NCBI GenBank assembly: GCA_900314375.1
Contig: OMVC01000095.1
Span: 1-19,161, forward strand
Length of the DNA: 19,161 nt
DNA from: an uncultured bacterium
Lineage (GTDB): Bacteria > Cyanobacteriota > Vampirovibrionia > Gastranaerophilales > Gastranaerophilaceae
Direction: 5' to 3'
Shown here: in pieces, positions 1-7,490 of the stretch
Numbering within the stretch: position 1 is the first letter of the stretch
Layout: each line of letters starts with the position of its first letter
The notes under the pieces: model-generated
Seen by the model: the letters and a program-made list of their open reading frames with translations, nothing else
What the model was told of the DNA's origin: nothing
The model's database searches: none
Position numbers and translations under genes: made by a program

Positions 1-606
1 GCTAAAGTTTCTTCTAAAATTGGTGTTTTAGAAAACTTGTTAGACAAAGTTGATAATATGATAATCGGCGGCGGTATGGCTTATACATTCGTTAAAGCTA
101 ATGGCGGTAAAATCGGTAACTCTATTTGTGAAGACGATCAAATCGAAACCGCAAAAGCTATTGAAGCAAAAGCTCAAGCAAAAGGCGTTAAACTTGTTAT
201 GGCAACAGATGTTTTAGTTACAGATGATTTTTCAGGCAACGGCACAAACAAATTTGTTAAAATCAACGAAATTCCTGACGGATTTGAAGGCGTTGATGCA
301 GGTGAAGAATCAAGAAAAGCATTCGCTGAAGTTATTAAATCTTCAAAAACTATTTTGATGAACGGACCTGTCGGAGCATTCGAAAATCCTAAATTTGCGG
401 AAGGTACAAAAGCTGTTTTAGCTGCAGTAGTTGAAGCTACAAAAAATGGTGCGACTTCTGTAATCGGCGGTGGCGATTCAGTTTCAGCTGCTAAGAAATT
501 CTTCAAAGCAGAAGACTTCACACACGTTTCTACAGGCGGCGGTGCTTCATTAGAATTCATCGAAGGTAAAGTGTTACCTGGCGTTGCAGCTTTGGATGAA
601 CAATAA
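1..606 (+). CDS. pgk: Phosphoglycerate kinase, C-terminal part (5' end outside window)
   Basis: This is the last 201 residues of phosphoglycerate kinase, the glycolytic enzyme that transfers phosphate between 1,3-bisphosphoglycerate and ADP. Frame 1 is open from base 1, so the gene begins upstream of the window and the first visible residues (AKVSSKIGVLENLL) are internal. Landmarks are IIGGGMAYTF at the start of the nucleotide-binding domain, the NGPVGAFE motif, the glycine-rich IGGGDSVSAAKKF loop near the ATP site, and the family C-terminus STGGGASLEFIEGKVLPGV. The residue before NGP is Met where many family members have Trp. Codon use looks more biased than in its neighbours (many gaa, aaa, ggc, gtt), as expected for a highly expressed gene. 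A terminator follows 22 nt after the stop. Identification is secure. Confidence 0.97.
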   Translation, partial: AKVSSKIGVLENLLDKVDNMIIGGGMAYTFVKANGGKIGNSICEDDQIETAKAIEAKAQAKGVKLVMATDVLVTDDFSGNGTNKFVKINEIPDGFEGVDAGEESRKAFAEVIKSSKTILMNGPVGAFENPKFAEGTKAVLAAVVEATKNGATSVIGGGDSVSAAKKFFKAEDFTHVSTGGGASLEFIEGKVLPGVAALDEQ

Positions 607-628
607 TTTATTTATTCAAATATTAAGT

Positions 629-657
629 TAGGGCGAAAATAAATTCGCCCTATTTTT
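629..657 (+). terminator. Rho-independent terminator after pgk
   Basis: A perfect 9-bp stem (tagggcgaa at 629-637 with ttcgcccta at 644-652) closes a 6-nt loop and runs into five T at 653-657. It separates pgk from folC. Confidence 0.9.
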
Positions 658-692
658 ATGCAATAATATAAAAAGAATTGAGGAAAGGGTAT

Positions 693-1868
693 ATGGTTAA
701 ATTATATAATGATGCAGTGGAATTACTGACATCTTCTGGCAAATTTAGGATATCGTTAGGGTTGGACAGAATATCAAAGATACTTGAAATTCTTGGAAAT
801 CCGCAAGAAAATTTAAAATGTATTCACGTTGCAGGCACAAACGGTAAAGGTTCAGTCTGTGCAATATTAGCTTCAATTTTAAAATACGGAGGGTATAAAG
901 TCGGACTTTATACAAGTCCGCATATATTCAAATATACGGAAAGAATTCAAATAAATAATAAACCTATCGCAGATGAAGATTTTACAAAATATGTTTTTAA
1001 AATATCCGAATTAGCAAGTGAAAATAATATAGATTTAACCGAATTTGAAATATTAACAGCTGTTATGTTTAAATATTTTGCCGATAATAAAGTTGATGTT
1101 GTTGTATTGGAAACAGGTTTAGGCGGAAGATTTGATGCAACAAATGTTATTAAAGAAAATATTTGCTCCGTAATTACTCATGTTGATTTAGACCATACGG
1201 AAAGATTAGGCGACACTATTGATAAAATAGCTTTTGAAAAAGCCGGAATAATAAAACCGAATTGTCCTTGTATTGTAACGGAAGGAAAAGAAGTTTATTA
1301 TGATGTTTCAATGAATATCGGGGCCGAACTGGAAATAGTCAATCCTTACGGAATTTCAACGGATAATTTAGCACTGAAAGGCGCGTACCAGCATGAAAAT
1401 TTAGCGCTTGCGCTCGGGGTTATTTCAAGATGTTTTCCGCAAATTACAAAAGAACAAATCGAAAACGGCTTGAAAAACGTCAAACATCCTTGCAGATTTC
1501 AATATATAAAAGATAAAAATTTAATTATCGACGGAGCACACAATCCAAACGGAATAAAAGCTCTTGTTGAAAGTTTGGATACAAATTTCCCGAATAAAAA
1601 GCGCCGTATAATATTCGGATGTTTGAAAAACAAAGATTATCCCAAAATGCTGTCGGAATTACTCAATGAAGGAGATGAGGTTTATTTTTATCACTTTAAT
1701 CATAATAATTCCTGCGAATTTAATGATTTAAAATCCGTTTGTCCGATAGATTGCAAGGAATTAACGGATGATACGGCAATAGACTTTAATGACGGGAAAA
1801 TAAATGTTATTTGCGGATCTTTTTATATGATTGCGCAGCTTACTCAATTGTTAAATATCGATATATGA
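693..1868 (+). CDS. folC: Bifunctional folylpolyglutamate synthase / dihydrofolate synthase
   Basis: FolC adds glutamate to dihydropteroate and/or to folates, with ATP, in the cytoplasm. It belongs to the Mur-ligase superfamily. The protein is 391 residues, near the usual 400-430. Visible motifs are the P-loop GTNGKGS (residues 48-54), ETGLGGRFDATN in the central domain, the family signature LDHTERLGDTIDKIAFEKAGIIK (quoted in two parts: LDHTERLGDTI and AFEKAGIIK), and IDGAHNPNG at the start of the C-terminal ligase domain. The ATG at 693 is preferred over the in-frame TTG at 678, because the Shine-Dalgarno AGGAAAGG (681-688) lies between the two and serves only the later start. The gene sits after the pgk terminator and before a strong terminator, so it is probably monocistronic. 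I cannot tell from sequence whether it has both activities or only one. Confidence 0.95.
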   Translation: MVKLYNDAVELLTSSGKFRISLGLDRISKILEILGNPQENLKCIHVAGTNGKGSVCAILASILKYGGYKVGLYTSPHIFKYTERIQINNKPIADEDFTKYVFKISELASENNIDLTEFEILTAVMFKYFADNKVDVVVLETGLGGRFDATNVIKENICSVITHVDLDHTERLGDTIDKIAFEKAGIIKPNCPCIVTEGKEVYYDVSMNIGAELEIVNPYGISTDNLALKGAYQHENLALALGVISRCFPQITKEQIENGLKNVKHPCRFQYIKDKNLIIDGAHNPNGIKALVESLDTNFPNKKRRIIFGCLKNKDYPKMLSELLNEGDEVYFYHFNHNNSCEFNDLKSVCPIDCKELTDDTAIDFNDGKINVICGSFYMIAQLTQLLNIDI

Positions 1869-1883
1869 ATTATAAAATAAAAT

Positions 1884-1915
1884 AAAAAAGTAAGGTTTAG
1901 CGCCTTACTTTTTTT
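1884..1915. terminator. Bidirectional terminator between folC and the 44-codon gene
   Basis: A perfect 12-bp stem (1884-1895 with 1903-1914) has a 7-nt loop. T-runs follow on both strands: seven T on + and a T-rich tail (ttttttattttatttta) on -. It can end folC from the left and the small - strand gene (1938-2072) from the right. Confidence 0.9.
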
Positions 1916-1937
1916 GAATTGTTGATTAAGTTCGGTT

Positions 1938-2072
1938 TTAAAATTCGAAGCTTGAAACCGAAATAAAGCTCAAACATTCATCAAACAGTTCTTGCAAAGG
2001 TTGTTCCAAACTGATTTTTTGCGTTTCCATTTTTGTTTCCGCAATCTCCATTACCTTTGATTTGTTGTCCAT
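1938..2072 (-). CDS. Small orphan protein, 44 residues
   Basis: This - strand frame of 45 codons has an ATG at 2072-2070 and a TAA at 1940-1938. The peptide begins MDNKSKVMEIAETKMETQ and ends in a hydrophobic, Ser/Phe-rich tail, ELFDECLSFISVSSFEF. It has one cysteine, no signal peptide and no full membrane span. Three signs suggest it is expressed: a strong Shine-Dalgarno AAGGAG (2083-2078) five bases before the ATG, a terminator downstream that works on this strand, and a possible promoter with a dyad upstream. A charged first half followed by a short Cys/Ser/Phe tail recalls peptide precursors or signalling peptides. No modifying enzyme, protease or exporter lies nearby, so that remains a guess. 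I do not recognise a family. Confidence 0.6.
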   Translation of the reverse strand: MDNKSKVMEIAETKMETQKISLEQPLQELFDECLSFISVSSFEF

Positions 2073-2112
2073 GTGTACTCCTTACTTAATTTTTACCGTG
2101 TAAATCTCTATC

Positions 2113-2144
2113 AACAATATATATATCGGATATATTGTTTGAAA
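2113..2144 (-). promoter_or_regulatory. Possible promoter with overlapping dyad for the 44-codon gene
   Basis: On the - strand, TTTCAA (2144-2139) and TATATT (2121-2116) are spaced 17 nt apart. The -10 is close to consensus and the -35 is weak (3 of 6). A 10-bp inverted repeat, aacaatatat (2113-2122) with atatattgtt (2130-2139) and a 7-nt spacer, spans the -10 and most of the spacer, where a repressor could bind. In AT-rich DNA such dyads can occur by chance. Confidence 0.35.
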
Positions 2145-2237
2145 ACTTTAAAATTTTTATTGTTTTTTTAAAGATAATTTACAATTGCGCATAAATAGGC
2201 TTTTTGGGCGGTTAACATTTCTTAATATATTATTCTC

Positions 2238-2266
2238 TTGTTAAAAAAGTATATCCTGTATATAAT
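2238..2266 (+). promoter_or_regulatory. Sigma-70 type promoter for the membrane protein gene at 2303
   Basis: TTGTTA (2238-2243) and a perfect TATAAT (2261-2266) are separated by exactly 17 nt. The start would be near 2273, leaving a leader of about 30 nt that contains the Shine-Dalgarno site GGCGGGG (2289-2295). Confidence 0.8.
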
Positions 2267-2302
2267 ATAAATGTTCAAAATTTAACATGGCGGGGAATTT
2301 TT

Positions 2303-3493
2303 ATGAATTTATATGAAAATAACAGTTTATTAGGCTTTGAAGGGGTTATCAACAGAAGAAATTTTATTATAAATATACTTACAATTATAATTATTATAGA
2401 AGTTATATTTTCTACCCCTGCAACATGTTATATATTTACACATCCCAAAGTATTATCAGCAATTGTTTCAAACGGGGCTTTGCCTCAAAATTTTGCAATG
2501 TGGATGATTATTTCCGGAATAGCAAAATGCGCATTATATCTCCCATCAATAATTAAGCGTATTCGTGACATTACAGATGCGTCAAACAAAACAGTAATTT
2601 TTTTGTGTTCTGTTAGCATGCTTGTTATGCTGTCGTCTGTAATTTTGCCCAATATTATATACGTTATACCTGCAATTGCGTATATTTTAAGGTGGACGGT
2701 ATTCTTTATTATTATATTTTTAATGTGCACAAAAGGTCGTATTTCGGGTCTAAAGCCAACCGATGATTTATACAAGTTCAATTGGGGCGCATTTATAGGG
2801 ACTTGGATTTGGGGACTGTTCAATAAATCATATAAAACATTATTTATGATACCATTATGCTTCACAACAGCAAGTTTTCCTTTCATGTTGATTTGCGGTT
2901 TGAAAGGTAATAAATGGGCGTATAAAAATAAAAATTATGACAATTTAGGGCAATTTCATAAAGAGCAATCTAAACAGACTTTAATATGGTGTTTGTTATC
3001 TCCGATATTGGCATTTGTTATGTTCATTGTTACCATTTTTACGTTTGGCATATTTATAGCAAATTATTCTAAAACGCATCCGAATTATATGACTGAAATA
3101 AGAAATTTTGCACAAACACAACAATTACAAACTGCCCAAACAACATTTTCAAAAATAGAGTTAGCAGAGAATGAATACAAGTTTTATATTAATCCAAAAA
3201 TATGGGGAAAATCGTCTTCTTCGCGCAAAAAAGCGCTGATGAATCTTGCAGATGTTTATGTTTACAGTAAAAATCCTGATAAAGGTTTTATTGAATATTA
3301 TGGAATACACCCTGAAATTTTATTGAAAACAAAAATATACAGTGATTTCAATAATGAGCTGTTAGGGGAATATTTCGTTGATGATAAGTGGATAGATTAT
3401 ATTAAATCAAAAGATACAAAAAATAATTCATTTGAGGCAAAACAGCAAATTTTAAACGGTTATAAACTAAATTATCATCCGTCGTTACCTTAA
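2303..3493 (+). CDS. Multi-span membrane protein, DUF805-like plus DUF2628-like segments, with soluble tail
   Basis: This 396-residue integral membrane protein has no assigned function. Residues about 10-145 resemble DUF805 proteins: FEGVINRRNF near the start, then hydrophobic helices, and KRIRDITDASN (85-95) matching the family's R-x-x-D-I turn. Residues about 157-225 resemble a DUF2628-like segment (FNWGAFIGTWIWGLFNKS at 159-176, then GLKGNKWAYKN). A further strong membrane helix (about 228-254) leads to a hydrophilic tail of about 140 residues with the pattern YKFYINPKIW and LLGEYF, probably outside the membrane. The gene has its own consensus promoter and a Shine-Dalgarno site. Its last 4 bases overlap the 3' end of the convergent gene at 3490. 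The family assignments are from memory of sequence patterns, so they are moderate; that it is a membrane protein is certain. Confidence 0.85.
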   Translation: MNLYENNSLLGFEGVINRRNFIINILTIIIIIEVIFSTPATCYIFTHPKVLSAIVSNGALPQNFAMWMIISGIAKCALYLPSIIKRIRDITDASNKTVIFLCSVSMLVMLSSVILPNIIYVIPAIAYILRWTVFFIIIFLMCTKGRISGLKPTDDLYKFNWGAFIGTWIWGLFNKSYKTLFMIPLCFTTASFPFMLICGLKGNKWAYKNKNYDNLGQFHKEQSKQTLIWCLLSPILAFVMFIVTIFTFGIFIANYSKTHPNYMTEIRNFAQTQQLQTAQTTFSKIELAENEYKFYINPKIWGKSSSSRKKALMNLADVYVYSKNPDKGFIEYYGIHPEILLKTKIYSDFNNELLGEYFVDDKWIDYIKSKDTKNNSFEAKQQILNGYKLNYHPSLP

Positions 3494-3882
3494 TTGGGGC
3501 GACACAACTTTTTTGAAACTTCATAAACCGCCGTACCTTCCACTATCGGTTGAAAGGTCGCATATTTGTTGTAATCGCCCGATATAAAATCTCCTTCATC
3601 ATCATAAGAATCCATAAAACCAATTTTGTAAGTTCGTTTTGCGCAATTTATTTCGTATTGATTAAGCGTATATAGAATTTGTCTGCCGTTTATAGGTTCA
3701 TATTGCCCTTTATTAAATGATTTCAACAAAAAAGAAAATCCGTACATATTGGTTGTTCCCATTATACCGTCTTCATAGATATAATTGTTCGGCGCAACAC
3801 GTTTCCATATAGTATCTTCATTATCAGAAGCGAAGGCAATTGAGCCAACAAATATTAAAATAATTGTAAAAATCTTTTTCAT
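3490..3882 (-). CDS. Secreted surface-adhesin-E-like protein
   Basis: The 130-residue protein has a clear signal peptide (MKKIFTIILIFVGSIAFA, likely cut after residue 18), so it is exported. The mature part has the pattern of the surface-adhesin protein E family: an early Trp (IWKRV), INCAKRTYKIGF with Cys80, the PIVEGTAVYEVSKKLC ending with Cys127, and a total length typical of that group. Cys80 and Cys127 probably form a disulfide. No substrate or partner can be read from the sequence. It lies 31 nt after the glycosyltransferase gene on the same strand, so it is probably the last gene of the nadE transcript. No Shine-Dalgarno site is visible before the ATG (only TA repeats). A TATAAT lies too close to the ATG to give a normal leader. 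Its 3' end overlaps the convergent gene by 4 bases. Confidence 0.75.
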   Translation of the reverse strand: MKKIFTIILIFVGSIAFASDNEDTIWKRVAPNNYIYEDGIMGTTNMYGFSFLLKSFNKGQYEPINGRQILYTLNQYEINCAKRTYKIGFMDSYDDEGDFISGDYNKYATFQPIVEGTAVYEVSKKLCRPN

Positions 3883-3913
3883 ATATATATTATACTGATT
3901 ATTTTAAAAAAAA

Positions 3914-5593
3914 CTACTTCTTTTGAAATAAGAAATATGTATAATTGCCTTTTTGGTATTTTTTTATAGGTACAAAATCCAAATTAAGCATAGCAATTAT
4001 ATCGCACATGTATTTTTTGAAAAACGCATCTAAATAGTTATTTTTCAAATATTTTTTATCTTTAACAAGCGATTTTAAGTCGTCTATCGATATAATTGCA
4101 GCAACATCATCATCATACATTGCAATAAGAACAAATCTGCCTTGAGGAACATACAGATTAACATTTTTTACAAAATATTCATAATAGCGCTTTGAGGATA
4201 TTTCTTTATTTATAATTGAGTTATAAAGAAATTTATATTTATCTTCAGACATCACAGATGATGATATATCTTTATCATAATAAAATCCGTAAGGATTTCT
4301 TACAGTTTTGTGAAAATCTGAGAAAAATAATTTTGGCATAGATATATCATTAAAATAGTAGTCCGCATCTCCGCCAAAAGGCATAATAACAATATCATCA
4401 GTGCCCAAATTAAGTTGTTTTGCTTCTATGCTTACAGCTTTGAATGAGCTCATTTTAGAATATCTTAAGCGCTTTGCATCCGCAATATTGAAATATGTTG
4501 AGCAAATTAAATATGTAATTAAAAAGATTTTGAAATGTTTTGATGATAAATTCTGTGAAATGCTTATTACAGATAAAATAAAACAAGGTATTAAAAGGTA
4601 TAATAAATATCGGCAGGTAAATACATTAACCTTTAACAATGCAAAAATTATTGCGATAATAAATATTGTTAAAACGCAATTATACAAAACGCGCATAAAT
4701 CCTGTTGATTTTTTTTGTCCGCAGCAAAACCCCCAAACAAAATATACGCAAGGAACAATAACTAATAAAGCAAATATAAATGTGATATCATAAGGAGCTC
4801 TGGCAGGCCAAAAAACATTTGGATTCAGGTATGCTCCAAAGAAATTTCTTATTACATCGACAATATTGAAAAATGCCAAAGAGCCCTCATGCGCAACGAC
4901 AAAATTTATTCTTTGAGTTGCATAATAAGAAATTAGTATAAAATATGGAATAAGAGCTGCCCACTCTATAATTGCAAAATTTCTATATCTGTTAAATTTT
5001 TCTCGATTATTCTTATATAAATATTTTCCATAGAAAATTAATAATGATAAGTTATAAAAAGATGCACCAACAAGGGTGTAAGGAATTAGAATATTTGTTA
5101 AACATAGGAATAGCAATGACTTTTTCTTTTCTTTTTGTTCAAAATCAATTAAAAAATTTATTGATAGCAAAACCAAAAAAGCTGCTATAATATACATTCT
5201 GATTTCTACCCCAAAAAGCACCAACAGCGGATTTATGGCAGTTATTGCCGATGCGAACAAGGCATTATTTTCAGTTGATATTTTTTTAGTCACAATATAA
5301 GTCAAAGGTATTGTCGCAATTGCAAAAATCAATGACAAAACTCTCATTGTAATTTCGCCATCACCGAATAATTGAATCCAAAAATGCAATAAGAAAAAAT
5401 ATAACGGAGTATGTTGTAAGTCAAACTCTAATAAATTATTCATAATTCCTGTAGGGAAACTTTTTACTGCGGTTGTCCAGGAGCAAGCTTCATCATACCA
5501 AAGCGCAGAGTTTATGTATAATAACCTTAAACATAGGCCGATAATAACTAGTATTACCACTGATAAAATGTACAATAATCGTTCTTTTTTCAT
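3914..5593 (-). CDS. GT39/ArnT-like membrane glycosyltransferase
   Basis: The 559-residue protein has about a dozen hydrophobic helices in residues 1-380 and a soluble C-terminal part of about 170 residues. The first extracytoplasmic loop carries the GT-C signature WYDEA (32-36; Asp34 is the likely catalytic residue). It is followed by QHTPLYFFLLHFW and VEIRMY, both typical of the dolichyl-phosphate-mannose mannosyltransferase / ArnT superfamily (PMT_2). Such enzymes take a sugar from a polyprenyl-phosphate carrier and add it to protein, lipid A or a cell-wall glycan on the outer face of the membrane. The substrate here is unknown. AAGGTG gives a Shine-Dalgarno site 5-6 nt before the ATG. It starts 9 nt after the nadE stop, so it is cotranscribed with nadE, and the secreted adhesin-E-like gene follows. 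That neighbour might be a target, but this is only a positional hint. Confidence 0.85.
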   Translation of the reverse strand: MKKERLLYILSVVILVIIGLCLRLLYINSALWYDEACSWTTAVKSFPTGIMNNLLEFDLQHTPLYFFLLHFWIQLFGDGEITMRVLSLIFAIATIPLTYIVTKKISTENNALFASAITAINPLLVLFGVEIRMYIIAAFLVLLSINFLIDFEQKEKKKSLLFLCLTNILIPYTLVGASFYNLSLLIFYGKYLYKNNREKFNRYRNFAIIEWAALIPYFILISYYATQRINFVVAHEGSLAFFNIVDVIRNFFGAYLNPNVFWPARAPYDITFIFALLVIVPCVYFVWGFCCGQKKSTGFMRVLYNCVLTIFIIAIIFALLKVNVFTCRYLLYLLIPCFILSVISISQNLSSKHFKIFLITYLICSTYFNIADAKRLRYSKMSSFKAVSIEAKQLNLGTDDIVIMPFGGDADYYFNDISMPKLFFSDFHKTVRNPYGFYYDKDISSSVMSEDKYKFLYNSIINKEISSKRYYEYFVKNVNLYVPQGRFVLIAMYDDDVAAIISIDDLKSLVKDKKYLKNNYLDAFFKKYMCDIIAMLNLDFVPIKKYQKGNYTYFLFQKK

Positions 5594-5602
5594 ATTACAC
5601 CT

Positions 5603-7423
5603 TTATGTATTTAATATTTTTCTAATTTCTTCTTCACTATTACCTTTATAGTTTATTGCTGATGCCGTAATCGGTTGTTTCCCGTATTTATTAATTGGTT
5701 TTGAGTCAACATAAATTAACGGCGGCATAATTGAAGCTTTATACAAAGCACTGTTCATGCGCTTATAAAACTTATCGAGCCATTGTATTTTTTGCTCTTT
5801 AGTTGTTTTATGAGTACGTTCATACAAAAATTCCGAATTTAGCATATCATTGTATGATTCTTTTTTATTTTCAATTCTCCAAATCACTTCGTCCATAAAT
5901 TCATAAGGCATAAGAGCATCTTCTGCGCACAAAGGTTTTCCGGTATTAGGATCTATAGCAAGCTCTGCTCCCGGACGTTTTAATATAATACTTTCAGGAA
6001 TTGCATTTTTCACTTCTCTATTTTTATTTAACCAGCGTGCAAGCGCAAAAAGCTTTGTTTTTGTAATATCTGCGATAGGTGCAAAACCGCCCGACATATC
6101 ACCGTTTATCGTAGCATAACCCATATAAGCTTCTGATTTATCAGAAGTTGCAATTGGTAAGCAACTTCCGAATTCATTACTGACTCCCCATAAGATTACT
6201 GCTCTTGAACGAGCTTGAATATTATCCATTGTATATGATTCTTTGTATCGTCCGCTCCATTTAGTTTCTATATTACTAAACAATCCTTGCAAACTTGTAT
6301 TTGCTGATTCAACAATATCTTTTATCGGCAATGTCGCAAAATTCATACCTAAATTTTGCGCAAGCTGCTGCGCATCAGTCTTACTCTCATTTGAAGTAAT
6401 TTTAGACGGCATACTTATTCCAAAAACGTTTTCGGCGCCTAAAGCATCCGCTAATAACACCGCACACACAGTAGAATCAAGCCCGCCTGACAGACCTAAA
6501 ACTGCACGTTTAAAACCGGTTTTGCGAAAATAATCTTTTATGCCTTGAATAACTGTTTTATAAGTTCTTTCCAAATCCTTTTCATAATCAAGCGAAAAAG
6601 CTTCATCCTTTTGATGGCACTGATTATACATTTCAGTTGATTGATATATTTTACCTAAATTATTATCAGGGTTAACAATAAGAAATTGTTCTTCAAAAGT
6701 TTTTGCAAAAGCTTGAACTTCTCCATTCTTATCAAATACAACACTCGCTCCGTCAAAAGAAAAATTATCAATTGCGCCGACCTGATTTACGCGAACAATC
6801 GGAGTGGAATATTTTTTTGATAATAATGATAATATTTGGAATTGATTATAATTTTCACTTGTAATTGAAGCGCAACAGTTTATAATGACATCACAATTAC
6901 CATCAATGTTTTCTAAACCGTTATCACCTGAAACAATCAGATATTTTTTGTTGTTTATAACGACTGATGCATTTTTGTCTGATTTTTTAATAATTTTCTG
7001 TATTACGCCGTTTTGCAAAATTGCAATTGTGCTGCAAATTTTATCTTTATTTTCTGTGTCAAAACCAACAAATCCGACAAATGCGGCCGTTTCCTCTGTC
7101 ATTTTGGCAATTTGATTCAACCATTTAATATTTTCATCTGCAAAATTCGGATATCTGTCAAGCAAATTCCCAAAAGGATAACCAACTAATGCCAATTCAG
7201 GAAACACCACAAAATCTAAACCGACACTTTGCGCATGCTTGATATATTTTATTATTTTCTTTGCATTGTATTCTAAATTGCCGACAATAGGATTTAGCTG
7301 AGCAATACCTATAGCCCCTTCTTTATAGGGGTCTAAAAGTTCCTTTAACTCTTTTTCATTTTCAAAATTATAATCATGTTCACAAAGCGAATATATCTTT
7401 TTAATAGAATCGTTCTTGTTCAT
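5603..7423 (-). CDS. nadE: NAD+ synthase, two-domain form with a degenerate amidase domain
   Basis: NadE makes NAD+ from nicotinate adenine dinucleotide and ATP. The 606-residue protein has the two-domain layout of the glutamine-dependent form. Residues about 37-255 are a nitrilase-fold amidase (AIGIAQLNPIVGNL at 37-50, the catalytic Glu in FPELALVGYP at Glu76, FDGASVVFD). Residues about 280-606 are the synthetase, with the PP-loop LSGGLDS (311-317), TSDKSEAYMGYATINGD and RPGAELAIDP. The synthetase motifs look intact. In the amidase, the usual loop with a catalytic Lys (LPNYGVFDE type) is missing, and the CED-W nucleophile motif reads VSGDNG, with Ser165 where Cys is expected (codon tca, 6931-6929). 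The enzyme may therefore use free ammonia. There is also an N-terminal extension of about 36 residues. It is probably the first gene of a three-gene transcript. Confidence 0.93.
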   Translation of the reverse strand: MNKNDSIKKIYSLCEHDYNFENEKELKELLDPYKEGAIGIAQLNPIVGNLEYNAKKIIKYIKHAQSVGLDFVVFPELALVGYPFGNLLDRYPNFADENIKWLNQIAKMTEETAAFVGFVGFDTENKDKICSTIAILQNGVIQKIIKKSDKNASVVINNKKYLIVSGDNGLENIDGNCDVIINCCASITSENYNQFQILSLLSKKYSTPIVRVNQVGAIDNFSFDGASVVFDKNGEVQAFAKTFEEQFLIVNPDNNLGKIYQSTEMYNQCHQKDEAFSLDYEKDLERTYKTVIQGIKDYFRKTGFKRAVLGLSGGLDSTVCAVLLADALGAENVFGISMPSKITSNESKTDAQQLAQNLGMNFATLPIKDIVESANTSLQGLFSNIETKWSGRYKESYTMDNIQARSRAVILWGVSNEFGSCLPIATSDKSEAYMGYATINGDMSGGFAPIADITKTKLFALARWLNKNREVKNAIPESIILKRPGAELAIDPNTGKPLCAEDALMPYEFMDEVIWRIENKKESYNDMLNSEFLYERTHKTTKEQKIQWLDKFYKRMNSALYKASIMPPLIYVDSKPINKYGKQPITASAINYKGNSEEEIRKILNT

Positions 7424-7456
7424 ACTAATCTCTCTTTCAAGAAAATTATATCTTAA

Positions 7457-7472
7457 ACAAAAATATTTTTGT
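7457..7472. promoter_or_regulatory. 16-bp perfect palindrome between nadE and tRNA-Glu
   Basis: ACAAAAAT followed directly by ATTTTTGT is a perfect 16-bp palindrome in the 67-nt gap between the divergent nadE and tRNA genes, just before the tRNA -10. It could be an operator. AT-rich composition makes chance a real alternative. Confidence 0.3.
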
Positions 7473-7474
7473 GA

Positions 7475-7480
7475 TATTAT
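7475..7480 (+). promoter_or_regulatory. Likely -10 element for tRNA-Glu
   Basis: TATTAT lies 10 nt before the mature 5' end of the tRNA. No good -35 is visible (best is TTAAAC at 7453-7458, 16-nt spacer). The reverse strand reads TATAAT at 7481-7476, so the site could also serve nadE. Confidence 0.4.
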
Positions 7481-7490
7481 ATAAATACAA

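Noticed and set aside
174..560. A long open frame on - inside pgk
   Set aside because: It lies wholly opposite a conserved gene with clear family motifs and has no expression signals; the same holds for frames opposite the glycosyltransferase, nadE and helicase genes.
1938..2072. The 44-residue peptide as a RiPP (modified peptide) precursor
   Set aside because: The tail is rich in Ser, Phe and has one Cys, but no modifying enzyme, protease or exporter gene is nearby, and no known leader motif is present.
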